Notes under the pieces: model-generated | What the model saw: only the letters and a program-made list of their open reading frames with translations | Told to the model about the DNA's origin: nothing | Databases searched by the model: none | In this document: one piece after another, positions 22,983 through 34,402 of the stretch | Layout: each line of letters opens with the position of its first letter | How positions within the stretch are numbered: position 1 is the stretch's first letter | Source: Gari tellinella | Taxonomy: Eukaryota > Mollusca > Bivalvia > Cardiida > Psammobiidae | Reading direction: 5' to 3' | Length of the DNA stretch: 64,000 nucleotides | Assembly (NCBI GenBank): GCA_922989275.2 | Contig: OV277858.1 | Span: 98,194,794 to 98,258,793, forward strand | Position numbers and translations under genes: made by a program

Positions 22983-23069
22983 TGCAGCAGCTCATCAAGG
23001 TCTATGTGCAAAGGTCAAGAAGACTGGGTTTTCTGACATTTAAAAGTTTTAATGTTCACCTGTTAGATT

Positions 23070-23272
23070 TTAACTCTTTGCATGCTAGGTCAATTTTTTG
23101 TCAGCAACATTTTGTCATCTTATACTGTTCTAAAAATAGAATTTTCAAAACAGGGCCAGAGTGTCAAACAGATTGGATTCTGATAAGACGCAGCATATGC
23201 AGAAACTCATCAGGATCCAAACTGTTTGCAAAGGTTATCATGGTTTCATCACTGAGCGTGCTAAGAGTTTAA
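23070..23272. mobile_element. Family B element
   Basis: TTAACTCTTTGCATGCTAGG starts the element. Its cassette 2 hairpin has mismatched arms. The last TTAA is shared with the following family C copy. Confidence 0.7.
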
Positions 23273-23482
23273 CCCTTAGCCTGCCACTCACGACTATAGC
23301 TCCATATGCAAACAGCTTGGATCCGGATGAGACGCCGAGTAACTCGGCGTCTCATCCGGATCCAAGCTGTTTGACACTCGGACAACATTTTCAGCAATTT
23401 TGAGCAACTTTGAAGCACTTTGAAACTTGAAGCAGACGAGAAATATAGCAGACGACAATTTATTTGGCGGGCTAAGGGTTAA
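23269..23482. mobile_element. Family C element, intact
   Basis: This 214-bp element carries the same perfect 65-nt palindrome as 17591-17804, and both copies are in the same orientation. It sits on the terminal TTAA of a family B element. Confidence 0.85.
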
Positions 23483-23596
23483 CATGCAACATTAAAGTGG
23501 AAAGAAAAGTACTTCACCATTTAATTCCCGGGTATAAGTGTCAAGAAAAGCTTTGAAAAAAGATGATACAACTATTATCTGCAAAGCTTTTAATTT

Positions 23597-23662
23597 GCAA
23601 ACAGATTAGATCCAGATCAGATGCCGAGTGACCTGGCATCTGATCAGGCTCTATACTGTTTG
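23597..23662. repeat. Cassette 2 hairpin (family L)
   Basis: GATCCAGATCAGATGCC pairs with GGCATCTGATC. The flanking arms are too decayed to fix ends. Confidence 0.6.
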
Positions 23663-23971
23663 TTAATTGTATAATATTTCTTGAAATGTGAAAAGAAATT
23701 GGTTTTTAATTGTAGATTTTCAGCATACAAGAATTTTGAAGCAGACGGCATTTATTCAGAGTTCAAAGGATTAGAAACAAATAATATCTTTAAAAAAGAT
23801 CAACATCATTCAACCCTCTTGAGACTCTTGAAAAGTACACAAAAAAATTGTTAATTTATTTTTTTTGTTTAAACAGAAAGATTCTAACTGGAGATTTCTG
23901 AAATGTAAAAAAACCATTATTACCATTGATATTTGAATGCTATTATTGACTGTTAAAAACCTTTTAATAGA

Positions 23972-24199
23972 TTTACTCTTACCATGTTAGCGGCAGATAT
24001 ATGTGCCACAGTGATTACCTTTGCAAACATTTTGGATCCTGACGAGACGCCACATAATGCGGCGTCTCATCAGGATCCAAAATGTTTGATACTCTGACCT
24101 TGTTTTGAAAAGAAATTTAGAAAAACCTATTTTTAGAACAGTAGGGGATGACAATTGTTGTTGTTGACGAAAACTTTTACCCAGCATGCAAAGAGTTAA
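23972..24199. mobile_element. Family B element
   Basis: The reverse orientation is present, ending CCCAGCATGCAAAGAGTTAA. The hairpin at 24023-24088 uses GCAAACATTTTGGATCC, a change mirrored in the other arm (GGATCCAAAATGTTTG). Confidence 0.75.
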
Positions 24200-24423
24200 T
24201 GTTTCAAAGATGTACATTTCTGCACATGCTACGGGCAACTTTATGACAACTGTTGCAAAGGGTTTTGATTAAGATTAGATATGGAGTAACTCTGGATTTC
24301 TCATATGGATCCAAACAGTTTGACAATCCGGTGATATTTCCTTATTGAAAATAAAGATATGATTGTATCAACTCCTAGAATTGTTGCAGACAACAAATTT
24401 TGCAAAGTGTGCTAAAAACGTGC

Positions 24424-24672
24424 TTCAACCCATTACTCATTAGATGCACCTTTTTACACATAGATTTATTCCTTCTCTAAAGAAAATAGTTCCAATTTAT
24501 AAGTCATGAATGGGTATCATAATAAATATTTTCTATATTCTAGCAAATGGTAGCTTAAAGCAGGCTGAAAGAAAAGCAGAATGTGCCTTAAGGTGCATTC
24601 TGCTTTACTTTCAACCTGTTTTAAGTGGTCACTTGTCTTCAAAACTACTAAAGGCTATTGGGTAAAGGGTTA
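24424..24672. mobile_element. Family A element
   Basis: The hairpin at 24553-24625 has tip GTGCCTTAAGGTGC. The left TTAA is worn to TCAA and the right end reads GGGTAAAGGGTTA. Confidence 0.7.
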
Positions 24673-24809
24673 TATATACATCCATCTGTAGGGATATAGG
24701 AAAAGGTTCTTTTATCAGGATAAGGTAAAGGCATGTATACATTCATTTCTATGAGGAATATGTAAAAAGTGTTACATATATGTAAGAAAGGGTTTTAAGA
24801 TGAAATAAA

Positions 24810-25063
24810 CAGGGCTGCCACAAGTTGACATGAAAAATCCTAAGATTTCCAAATTTGCATTTTTCAAGTGCGATTTTACGAATCCTACCTTTACTCCATA
24901 GCCTTTTTCTTGTTTTGTTGACATGTGACTACTTAAAGCAGGCTGTAAGTAAAGCAGAATGCGCCTTAGGGCGCATTCTGCTTTACTTTCAGCCTGCTTT
25001 AAGCTACCATGTACTTGGAAAAAATCCGGAGATTTAGGAAAAATCCGGAGAAATGGAGCTCTG
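24810..25063. mobile_element. Family I element, copy 1
   Basis: It runs from CAGGGCTGCCACAAGTTG to AAATGGAGCTCTG and is flanked by AATAAA directly on each side (24804-24809 and 25064-25069). A cassette 1 hairpin lies at 24932-25002, tip GCGCCTTAGGGCGC. A doubled AATCCGGAGA follows the hairpin. Confidence 0.75.
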
Positions 25064-25329
25064 AATAAAGATGAGGTCTGGATATCTGACCTGCAGTTTC
25101 TGAGGCCGTGGTCTTTGATCCTCTGTGATACAGATATTTTTCAAACGGATTCATTTAAAATGAAAAAATATACCTTTCAACTTCAGTATGTTGATGTAAT
25201 GCTGTATTCATACCGCTGACTTTCAGGCCATTAGTCTATTGAAACAGAGTCTTTGTGAAGCTTTATTTCCAACATTTGACCCAAGATAGATTTACAGATA
25301 TCCGAACCCTCCCCATGTTAAAAGGTGTA

Positions 25330-25734
25330 CAGTAAAACCTCATTTTTAAAACCAGGGCTCCAGCTAAGGGGAGTATTTCAAAAATTAAAATCTTCATTTC
25401 TGCATTAAACCCTATGGTGTCACTACTCATTAGAATTGTCTTGAAGAGATGATTCTAATGAGTAGTAACACCATAGGATTTGGTGCTAAAATTAGTGAAA
25501 AAATGTCGATATTGTTCAGTTCACTCCCTCTTATCTGGAGCCCTGGTTAAAACCACTAAAATAAGGAATAATTGATTGTATAAAAGACAGGTGATGACTT
25601 AAAGCAAGGTGACAGTAAAACAGAAAGCTCCTAAAGGAGCTTTCTGTTTTACTGTCACCTTGCTTTAAGCAGTCAAACATCTGAAACATCTAACATTTAA
25701 TATAACTTAGTGGTCGTAATAGAGAGGTTTAATG
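25330..25734. mobile_element. Family G element interrupted by family F
   Basis: The left end CAGTAAAACCTC is preceded by TA. The hairpin with ACAGAAAGCTCC lies at about 25598-25670. A family F element sits near the left end. Confidence 0.75.
25353..25545. mobile_element. Family F element nested in family G
   Basis: It has intact ends CAGGGCTCCAGC and CTGGAGCCCTG. Flanks are TTTAAAAC (25345-25352) and GTTAAAAC (25546-25553), seven of eight identical. The hairpin loop reads GAA, inverted relative to most same-orientation copies. Confidence 0.8.
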
Positions 25735-25748
25735 TATGCTGATGACTT

Positions 25749-25823
25749 TTGCAAACAGTATAGGTCCCACCATGAGATACAGAGGAACTCAGCATCTCAT
25801 CTAGATCCAAACTGCTTAACATT
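25749..25823. repeat. Cassette 2 hairpin, decayed
   Basis: GCAAACAGTATAGG pairs weakly with ATCCAAACTGC around an AACTC-containing apex. Confidence 0.5.
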
Positions 25824-25962
25824 CAGATTGTCTTTTTAGAGCAAAAATATTGAAAAGTCCTTTTATTTTCAGGGATAGAGAAGACAGCTATTTTGAAAAA
25901 GCCACTTTGTTTGAAGTGAAATGAATGTTTTATAAAGACAACTGATTCAGCATTAGATGGGT

Positions 25963-26167
25963 TATCTCTTACCATGCTAGTGCCACAGTGATTACTTTTG
26001 CAAACAGTTTTGATCCTGATGAGATGCCGTGTAATGCAGCGTCTCATCAGTATCCAAACTGTTTGACACTCTTACCCTGTTTTGATAAGAAATATTCTAT
26101 TCTTAAAACAATAGCAGACAACAACTGATGCAGACGAATAAAAATTACCCAGCATGCAAAGAGTTAA
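25963..26167. mobile_element. Family B element
   Basis: It ends CCCAGCATGCAAAGAGTTAA. The cassette 2 hairpin is at 26000-26065, with tip GCCGTGTAATGCAGCG. Confidence 0.7.
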
Positions 26168-26919
26168 AAACGTATTATGGCCTAAGTGGCGAAACCAGAG
26201 TAGGTAGCTGGAAATTGCAGAAACTGAATGCCCGTCTGTGGTGTCTTGAAAGCTTTCATTACGTGACATTTCTAAAATGTCACCGGTTTGATCGTCAAGA
26301 TTGTTGGAATTCCTAAGCAACAATAATGGGTGTGTTCAACAGCAGAAAAGGACAGTTTAGCGATTGTCGCGGCTGAGACAGATGCCGGGCTAAGACAGTT
26401 TTCACCCTTAGGCAGAGCCCGTCTTTTTTAAATGTCCCTTTTTAGCATAGGGAAAGACCACCCTGATAAAGCCAAGTAACAAAACAGTTTGACATTTTAA
26501 AAAAAATCGTGGGGGACCTTGTATGGTTTCAAATTTACAAAGAATACAATTGCGAAAAAAGCCTATTGAACGGAACTAATTTCTTAAACAGGTGTGAAAT
26601 ATTCATTTGATCAAACATGAGTTATTGGCAGTTTTAGAACTACAGAAAATTGGGTAATGAGAACAATGCTATTGTATAAAATTAATTGACTGAAATTGTA
26701 TTTGAGTGTTAATTGCCCTTATCCAATGTTAGATTCTAACCCGAGTGATATACTTACCCCAGAAATTTATTCGTCTCAGTGATTTACTTTAGTTTGTTTT
26801 ATTCTTGGGGTCATGTTCCTGTCGCTTGAGCTCAGATTTACAGTCAGATCACTCGCGTCTGGAACAAGCAGGGCGTAAGTATGTAATAGTTACAAAAGTG
26901 GAAATCATACAACCCTGAT
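26168..26919. other. Repeat-poor intronic stretch
   Basis: No hairpin element, terminal repeat or exon was recognised across about 750 bp, one of the longest such gaps in this intron. Confidence 0.5.
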
Positions 26920-27132
26920 TTAACTCTTTGCATGCTGGGTAATTTTTCGTCTGCAACAATTGTCTAAAAATAGTTTTCTTTCATTTTTTTTTTTAAAAAA
27001 ACAAAAAAAACAGGGTCAGAGTGTCAAACAGTTTGGATTCTGATGAGACGCCGCGTTACGCGGCATCTCATCAGAATCCAAACTGTTTGCAAAGGTTCTC
27101 ATAGTTTCCACCGCTTGCATGCTAAGAGTTAG
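26920..27132. mobile_element. Family B element
   Basis: TTAACTCTTTGCATGCTGGG is the left end and GCATGCTAAGAGTTAG the right. The hairpin at 27025-27090 uses GGATTCTGATGAG, mirrored as CTCATCAGAATCC. Confidence 0.75.
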
Positions 27133-27289
27133 CTTTTGTTTCTCTCTTGGCTTCACATGTCAATCATCTGAGACTTACACAGGTGTGTCAAGATATGTTC
27201 AATAGATCATTATCCTAGTTTGATCAAAGATAAAAGGGGCAAAAGTGGCTGTTACAGTAAAGCCCCCGTTTTGAAGAAGCATGGTAATT

Positions 27290-27425
27290 TCTTACCTCTT
27301 TGAGGGCTGATAATATTGTCGGCTGCAACAATTGTTGTCTGCTATGATTCTAATAAATTATTTTTTTTAATATTCAATAAAGGGTCAAAGAATTAATTTT
27401 GGATCCTGATGAAAAGTGGACAATT
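27290..27425. mobile_element. Family B fragment
   Basis: It keeps GTCGGCTGCAACAATTGTTG and GGATCCTGATGA but lacks the right arm, and is cut by the family H element that follows. Confidence 0.45.
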
Positions 27426-27429
27426 TTAA

Positions 27430-27817
27430 GAAGCTCCCTCTCTACAACGACACCCGATGGGAGACAAATATTGTGCGTGTTGTGCGGAGGGAGTTGTTAT
27501 AGGGAGGGAAAAGTAATACCCTCACAGTTATAAACATGACTTGGCTTACATTTGCAAACAGTATGAATCCAGATCAGATGCCGGGTAATGTGGCGTCTGA
27601 TCTGGGTTAAAACTTTTTGTCACTCCTCTTTTTGTTTCATATGCCCAATGTCAAATAATTATGTAACTTTGAAAGAGAAGGCAGAGAACAATTTTTAGCA
27701 GACAATATTGCAGCAGCGAAAGCATTAGACATAATAGTCTTGTTTGGGGAATAGTGGCAAGCGTTGTTGTAAGGAGGGAATTGTTGTTTGGAGGGCTGTT
27801 GTAGGGAGGGAGCACTG
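27430..27817. mobile_element. Family H element
   Basis: The right end GGGAGGGAGCACTG is intact, and the left is worn to AGCTCCCTCTCTAC. A cassette 2 hairpin occupies about 27552-27620. GGGAGTTGTTATAGGGAGGG near the left pairs with the left end. Confidence 0.65.
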
Positions 27818-28092
27818 TTCTTAAAAAAATATGAAATAGATATAATTATAGCTCATTTTCAATTCTAAAGACAATCATGGTTGCTTAAAACAGGCTGAAA
27901 GTCATGACAGTCCTAAGTGACATCCAAATTGACAGAAAACCAAAAACAATGAGATCAAATCTGCTAGCTAAAATCTAGAGAACTTGTTTCCTGAATTGAA
28001 GGGTTTAGCTAATAAATGATTACTGCATGGAGAAAGCTTTGGCGGCAGTAGGTAATTCAGTGATTTGTCTTGAGAGACATTCTAGTCATGTA

Positions 28093-28297
28093 CAGTAAAA
28101 CCCCTCTATTACGACCACTAAAACGAAGTCTAATTGATTGTATAAAAGGCAGGTGACTGCTTAAAGCAATGTGAAAGTGAAACAGAAAGCTCCTGTAGGA
28201 GCTTTCTGTTTCACTTTCACATTGCTTTAAGCAGTCACCTGTCTTGAACGACTAATATTTGACAAAACTTAATGGTCATAATAGAGGGGTTCTACTG
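28093..28297. mobile_element. Family G element, complete
   Basis: Ends CAGTAAAACCCCTCTATTA and AGAGGGGTTCTACTG are flanked by TA. The cassette 1 hairpin at 28159-28232 is a perfect palindrome with 36-nt arms around GT. Confidence 0.85.
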
Positions 28298-28533
28298 TAT
28301 TTTCATTGAACAGTCATGTAACACAGGTTTGCTGAGTGAATGAAATTGATTGTTACAGGAATTAGAGATTGTAGAATTTTAAAGATTGGTCTCCATTAAT
28401 AAAGACCATAAAGATTGTCAACTGATAATAATGTGTTTAAACTATGAATAATATGATATCTGCTCAAAATGTCGTCCGATGTAATTCTAAAATTGATTTG
28501 GTAATTGCAAATATAGATGAAAGATCTGTGTTG

Positions 28534-28550
28534 CACACACACACACACAC
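28534..28550. repeat. CA microsatellite
   Basis: A run of eight CA dinucleotides. Confidence 0.9.
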
Positions 28551-28658
28551 TTGGGACAATTTGAGTTACCAGTATTCCAAGTTTGATCAAGATCAATACT
28601 GTTGTATTGTCTACAACAGTAAGTTATTCTATTCAGACGGTTAGACTTTTAACTGTTA

Positions 28659-28854
28659 CAGTGCTCCAGATAAGAGGAGTATTTCAAAATCAATTTTTTT
28701 TATTTCTGCATTAAACCCTATGGTGTCACTACTCATTAGAATCGTTTCTTCGAGACGATTCTAATGAGTAGTAACACCATAGGATTTGGTTCTGAAATGA
28801 GAGAGAAAACATTGGATTTGTTCAGTTGATACTCCCCTCTTATCTGGAGCCCTG
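28659..28854. mobile_element. Family F element
   Basis: It runs from CAGTGCTCCAGATAAG to CTTATCTGGAGCCCTG. The hairpin at 28728-28772 has loop TTC. No convincing target duplication was seen. Confidence 0.75.
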
Positions 28855-28910
28855 TAAATTCACAGTAATTGTGTCAATTATCATTTTGACAGGCTATGGC
28901 CTTACTTTTG

Positions 28911-29130
28911 TTAACCTTTAGAATGCTAGGCAGTTCTCGTCCGTAAAATATAGTGTCCAAAACAATACTTAGTGTAGATTTATCTACCATTTCATACAGA
29001 AAATATTGTCATTAGAGTGTTAAACAATTGGGATCCAGACAAGACGCCGATATACATTAGGCAGCTCACCAGTTCTCTATCCAAGCTGTTTTCTACAGTT
29101 ATGGCAGATTTGCTTAAAGCATACTAAAAG
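28911..29130. mobile_element. Family B element, heavily decayed
   Basis: It resembles the family by TTAACCTTTAGAATGCTAGG and CAATTGGGATCCAGACAAGA. Pairing of the hairpin is mostly lost. Confidence 0.4.
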
Positions 29131-29301
29131 TTGAATATCTATTACATTTTGATTCGCAATATGTTATGAAACAAATTTCGGTAATTTGATTCATTTCTAA
29201 CAGAATGTGTTCCTTCTTTGTATCAAAATGATATTGAATGATATTGATAAGTACATGCTTATCAGATCAAGATTTAGTTCAGTGATACAATCAACTTCGT
29301 A

Positions 29302-29530
29302 TTAACCCTTTCCCTGATACAAGCACCTTTAAGCGCATTTAGTTTATTCCTCCGCTGAAGAAAATAGTTCCAATTTATAAAATATATTCTATATTCTAGC
29401 AAATGGTAGCTTAAAGCAGGCTGAAAATAAAGCAGAATGCGCCTCCAGGCGCATTCTGCTTTACTTTCAACCTGCTTTAAGTGGACACCTATATTCAATA
29501 CTAGAGACATGCTATGTGGGAAAGGGTTAA
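29302..29530. mobile_element. Family A element, complete
   Basis: It has TTAA at both ends. The cassette 1 hairpin has tip GCGCCTCCAGGCGC. About 25 bp are deleted in the left arm (AATTTATAAAATATATTC). Confidence 0.75.
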
Positions 29531-29536
29531 ATTGGA

Positions 29537-29730
29537 GGCAGATGGCCACTCAAGGCAGGTTGAAGGTAAAACAGAATGCTCTTTTAATGGTCATTCTGCT
29601 TTACTTTAAACCTGCTTTAAGTGACCATCTGTCTACAAAATTAGAAACGTGCTATGGGGTAAAGGGTTATAACTTGCAGCCTGCTAGAAGTAGCCATCCC
29701 TGAACAGCAGATATGACCGGGGTAAGGGTT
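29537..29730. repeat. Extended cassette 1 palindrome with family A-like right end
   Basis: The palindrome at 29537-29632 is longer than usual: GCAGATGGCCACT pairs with AGTGACCATCTG outside the standard cassette. GCTATGGGGTAAAGGGTTA follows at about 29651, and a second GGGGTAAGGGTTAA at about 29718. Confidence 0.6.
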
Positions 29731-29776
29731 AAATGGATTAAATATATGGCAAATACCGATGATAACAAAAAATCAT

Positions 29777-29916
29777 AGGCATTTTGAGTGTTAGTATTAT
29801 ATGTCTGAATCAGGCATTTTGAGTGTTAGTATTATATGTCTGAATCAGGCATTTTGAGTGTTAGTATTATATGTCTGAATCAGGCATTTTGAGTGTTAGT
29901 ATTATATGTCTGAATC
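29777..29916. repeat. 35-bp tandem repeat, four copies
   Basis: The unit starts AGGCATTTTGAGTGTTAG and the four copies are identical by eye, so the array is young. Confidence 0.9.
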
Positions 29917-30139
29917 ACGCACGCACAAAAACAGAACCCGAGGTTGTAAATTGGAAAATGTATGGAATTTATGAGCAGTAACAGTATATGAATGGAGTCA
30001 TTTGTTCGAGTGGCGTTAAACTAGTGATTTGCAAATAGCATAAATCATTAATACATTTAGGTAAAGTTTGAGATGACATTTGAGTACAGTAAAACTTATT
30101 GTAACCGGGCATAACTAACCAATAGATAACTCTTATAGC

Positions 30140-30366
30140 AATTCCCTACCCCGTAGCCTGCTTCTTGTATCGAATACATGTGACTACTTAAAGCAGGTTG
30201 AAAGTAAAGCAGAATGTGCCTTCAGCCTACTTTAAGCTCCATCTGCTAGGATTTAGATAATATTTCATATGGTGTATTTTCATTACTGTACAAGGTAGAA
30301 CTACTTTCTTCAGTGGAGGAATAGATTGAGGGCATAAAAGACATATTTATGGAGTAATGGGTTATA
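30140..30366. mobile_element. Family A element, one hairpin arm lost
   Basis: GCAGAATGTGCCTT continues directly with CAGCCTACTTTAAGC. A fragment resembling a family G end (CAGTAAAACTTATTG) lies just upstream at 30087. Confidence 0.6.
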
Positions 30367-30609
30367 TGACTTGTGTACCTGTATAAAATGACCTATGAGT
30401 GTTTAATACATGTTTGACTGTATTTTCTGTTTACTCTTTTAAAATTCATTGAAACCATAATTGAGATAATTGTATTTAAATTTGTTATTTACATGTCAAT
30501 GGAATGGAAATGTTCCCTTGTAGATTGTTTGTGATAAGAAAATCAACTGCTGTTGATGTTTATTATGGTTTGGTACAATTGAAATTTATATAATATAAAC
30601 GTTTTGTAA

Positions 30610-30806
30610 GCCCGGCTCCTGAGATAAGAGGGAGTAAACTGCACAAATCCAGCATTTCTCACTCATTTCACAACCAAATCCTATAGTGTAACTACTCATT
30701 AGAACCGTCTCTTTGAGACAATTCTAATGAGTAGTGACACCATAGGGTTTAATGCAGAAATAAAGCTTATAATTTTTAAAATTCTCCCCTTATCTTGAGC
30801 CTTTTG
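30610..30806. mobile_element. Family F element
   Basis: It has the reverse arm order (GAGTAAACTGCACAAATCC first). The hairpin at about 30690-30736 has loop TTT. Both ends carry substitutions. Confidence 0.65.
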
Positions 30807-30912
30807 AAAGTAAAATCAGAACTCTTGCTGAAATGTATTTGAATTAGTCATTTGATGTGTCCAACTCCATACTTAGTTTTCAAAAGTGGACTTTTCAACG
30901 TGCTAAATACTG

Positions 30913-31060
30913 CTTAACCCATTTAAGCCTAGTGTCCCCTAAAGTAGGCATTTGCAAAAAGTGTAGACCCTGATGAGACACCACATTTGGCGTTGTTTCA
31001 TCAGCGTCTGCACTATTTGCTTATTCTTTCACTTGAACATTTCACAGGGTACTTGTTAAA
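30913..31060. mobile_element. TTAA element with cassette 2-like hairpin
   Basis: TTAACCCATTTAAGCCTAG starts the element. An imperfect hairpin (GTGTAGACCCTGATGAGAC) lies at 30953-31022. It resembles a very common Dreissena repeat as I remember it. The right end is not clear. Confidence 0.5.
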
Positions 31061-31371
31061 TCAAGACAGTTTGCAAATGCCAGTGGACTTGTAACAGCAT
31101 ACCGAGAAATGTATCTGTAAACGAGGAACTTTGTAACGTAAATATTCGATTAAAAGACATCAAGGTTTGGTTTGAAATAGTTGCTCACTGGGTATATGCC
31201 AACTGGTCATGTTGATTTCCTTCTAGCAATCTTATTTTCAATTTATTCTGCAAGAACGAGTCAGTTTATATTTGCTTGCAAAAACAGTGGGCAATATAAA
31301 TGTCAAGGATTTTAATAGCAAGCTTCTGAATATACACATAGCTAGCAACGGTAATGTTCACATGCTGTCTG

Positions 31372-31564
31372 CAGAGCTTGAGATAAGAGGGAATAAATTG
31401 AACAAATCAAACGTTTTCTCCTTTATATCAGCACCAAATCCTATGGTGTTACTACTCGTTAGAATCGTCTCAAAGAGACGATTCTAATGAGTAATGACAC
31501 CATAGGGTTTAATGCAGAAATAAAAAATTTAGTTTTTGAAATACTCTCTTTATCTGGAGCTCTG
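31372..31564. mobile_element. Family F element
   Basis: It runs from CAGAGCTTGAGATAAGAGG to TTATCTGGAGCTCTG with the hairpin loop AAA. The upstream open frame 31272-31487 runs into this repeat and is not a gene. Confidence 0.7.
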
Positions 31565-32134
31565 ATTTTCTTACAGATGTTTATGTGCAGTGATTGAAAG
31601 CAGCTCTTCTAGTTATTTATGAATTTATATGTGAACAACAGTTACTGTAATATGTTGAAATTTTTCATATTTTAAAATTGAACAAGTTTGTAATTCATGG
31701 CTTATCTTATGGATTTTTTTCAAATTAAGCAAGTGCTCTGAGACTTTCTGTTTGTTACACAAGCTTTATGTTTTGGTGTAGGATTTCCTAAAAAGTGACA
31801 GATTTTCACAGATATAGTGATGTAAATTGTAGTCCTCCCAGTTTTATGTGCATTTCACTCGTTCATTATGATCCATCAGGAAAAACTGGTACCTATTAAC
31901 CTTGATAAAAAATGACTTGAGTCAGTCTCTGTCACCTTAATGTAACTTGAAATTGTCATCAGCAGTTAGTAGATGGTTTTCTTTTCTAAAATATTTAGAC
32001 ATTATCCAAACTTGGAAATTCCAATACAAAAATGTAACAAAATTAATGTGATTTTGGATTTGACAAACTGTCAGATTATTGGATTATTATGATCCTTGGT
32101 CCATACTTCACAAATGAAATTTAATATAGGTCAT
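31565..32134. other. No recognised feature
   Basis: AT-rich intronic sequence, no hairpin or terminal repeat seen. Confidence 0.45.
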
Positions 32135-32313
32135 CAGAGCTCTAGATAAGGGGAGTATTTCAAAAACTAAAATCTTTATTTCTGCATTAAACCCTATGGT
32201 GTCACTACTCATTAGAATCGTCTCGAAGAGACAATTCTAATGAGTAGTATCACCATAGGATTTGGTGCTGAAAGGAGTGAGAAAATGTTAGATTTGCTTA
32301 GTTTACTTCCCTG
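32135..32313. mobile_element. Family F element, right end shortened
   Basis: The hairpin loop reads GAA with the GATAAGGGGAG side on the left, an inverted loop. The right end jumps from TTTACTTCC to CTG. Confidence 0.65.
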
Positions 32314-32510
32314 GGCCGTCATTTACTACTAAGTTGCCTAGAAAGACAAAGTATTGGGCAGGAGAGAGGTTAAAATGTGCTGGTGTTACTCACTAAGTGA
32401 CTGCTAATGATAAAATTGCTAATTAGCTAGTGATATAATGTTAATAGGCTGGGTTTTTGTTACCCCCAAGTAAAATAACAACAATGGGAGGATAAAGAAA
32501 CACAGACTGT

Positions 32511-32742
32511 AAATCCTTTACTCCATAGCCTGTTTCTAGTAATGAAGATAAAGGACCACTTAAAGCAGGTTGAAAGTAAAGCAGAATGTGCCTTAAGGCA
32601 CATTTTGCTTTACTTTCAGCCTGCTTTATGCTATCATCTGCCAGCAGGGTAAAGAAAATATTTACTATAGAACACAATCATAGCTTCAGTGGAGGAATAC
32701 ATGAGAGGCGTAAAAAGGTGTATTTATGGGGTAATGGGTTAC
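32511..32742. mobile_element. Family A element
   Basis: Cassette 1 hairpin at 32559-32629, tip GTGCCTTAAGGCAC with one right-arm mismatch (ATTTTGC). The ends are CTTTACTCCATAGCC and GGGGTAATGGGTTA. Confidence 0.7.
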
Positions 32743-33360
32743 TTAATATTGACTAATCATTTTGGGTGTAGCAGGTAGGAAATGTCCAACACCTGATAGC
32801 TAATTGCAGTATAATGAAAATTAATAGGTTTATGCACCTTAAGTGCACAATTACCTGCGGGTCTGTGAATCACAGTACAGGTGGTGCCATATTACAACTG
32901 GGAGAAACAATCAACCTGCAATTTAAACATGTGACAGCTCACGGTTACCCCTGATTTAGTATCTCCTTGAAATGTGTCATTAGAAAAAATAATTAAATCA
33001 AGAATTTATTTGCATTTCTAGCAGTAGAAATATACGAACAAGTATTCAACAGTTTTGATCCTGATCAGACACCTTGACACTGGGGTAACGATCTGGATCC
33101 AACCTGTATACCAACTGCCATTGAAAGTGGGCTCAGTCGGAATCAGGGCTACCGTTTTAAATGCTATCTTATTTATGGCTCTTTAGATGAGACTCGTGCA
33201 CTGATAAAAATGTTTTTTTGCGGTATTAAGTTTCACAACTTGACACTTTTCGATCTGTTATTTTCTGCATTATACCTATTATGGCATTTGAGACAGTAGA
33301 GATTTGATATTACAACCAACAAAACAAAGATTCATGAATGGTTTTGATAGACAAGTAACC
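32743..33360. other. Mostly unannotated; one decayed hairpin
   Basis: A worn cassette 2-like inverted repeat lies at 33049-33107 (TTTTGATCCTGATCAGACAC). Nothing else was recognised. Confidence 0.45.
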
Positions 33361-33432
33361 GCTTAAAGCAGAATGAAAGTAAAGCAGAAAGCTCCTACAG
33401 GAGCTTTCTGCTTTACTTTTATACTGCATTTA
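33361..33432. repeat. Cassette 1 hairpin
   Basis: AGCAGAAAGCTCCTACAGGAGC forms the tip. Flanking TGATAGACAAGTAACC lacks recognisable terminal repeats. Confidence 0.7.
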
Positions 33433-33499
33433 GCTGTGATTTGCCTTGCACTCAGAATTCTTTATATATTGCAGTCATAACCTTTGTTATGTTTTTGTT

Positions 33500-33720
33500 A
33501 TTTACCTCTTTGCTCACTACAGGTGAAACAGTGATTACTTTTGCCAATGGTGCCGATCAAGATGAGATGCTGCATGCAGTGGTGTCTCATCAGAATCCAA
33601 ATTGGTTTGACACTCTGACCCTGTTTCGATTTTTTTAACCATTGAAAGGTTTAGTTTTAGCACAGTAGCAGACGACAATTGTTGCAGATGACAACGTTAC
33701 TTAACGTTTAAAGGAGTTAT
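33500..33720. mobile_element. Family B element, decayed
   Basis: The hairpin at 33543-33608 has arms GCCGATCAAGATGAGATGC and a partly matching partner. The GTTGCAGATGACAACGTTAC right arm remains. Confidence 0.55.
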
Positions 33721-34109
33721 TGAATCTTTGAGTTCAACTTTTTATGGTTAAAATGTCAAGACAGACTGGTTCAGAATTGGTTCCGTCTGAATTTTTTGCT
33801 TGTTCATTGTGGCATAGGAATTCCAACTGAAAAAGCTGTCAAGAAAACAATATGCAGTGCTTTTGTTATAGGGTAACTTAGATTACCTATGAATTTGAAA
33901 CATTTTCGTACATTGACAGTTAAGACATAACCTTGTAAAGTAAACCTTATTTAAGTGACATTACTATGTTGTAATGTTAAAGGTTACATGGGGCTGTTCG
34001 GTGTGAGCTGACAGGTTGCTTTTTATGAAAATGACTGATTTTGCTTATACAGCAAAAACTATGTTATGGGGATATTCTTTCTTCGATGAATTTACGTTGT
34101 TAAAGAAAG

Positions 34110-34175
34110 GTGGCAGCTAAATGCATTACTATAGGAGCTTTAAAATTCTGCATTACTTTTGTCTTGCATTAAGCA
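34110..34175. repeat. Family J hairpin, decayed
   Basis: Much of the left arm is lost. The right arm TTACTTTTGTCTTGCATTAA remains. Confidence 0.45.
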
Positions 34176-34204
34176 GTAACTTGTAAGAGATATGATATCT
34201 ATGC

Positions 34205-34402
34205 TTGTAACTTAGCATGCTGGCATGCTGCAAACAGTTGGATCCTGATGAGATGCCTCGTAACACAGCGTCTCATCAGGATCCATATTGTTTGACACTG
34301 ACTGACCTTGTTTTGAAAAGAAATTTTGAAAAGTTCAAGTATTAGAATAGTAGGAAACGACAATTTATGCATGCGTAAAAAATTACCCAGCATGCAAAGA
34401 GT
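34205..34402. mobile_element. Family B element truncated by a tandem array
   Basis: The hairpin at 34229-34295 is well paired. The right end CCCAGCATGCAAAGAGT stops one or two bases before TTAA, where the 52-bp array begins. Confidence 0.7.
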
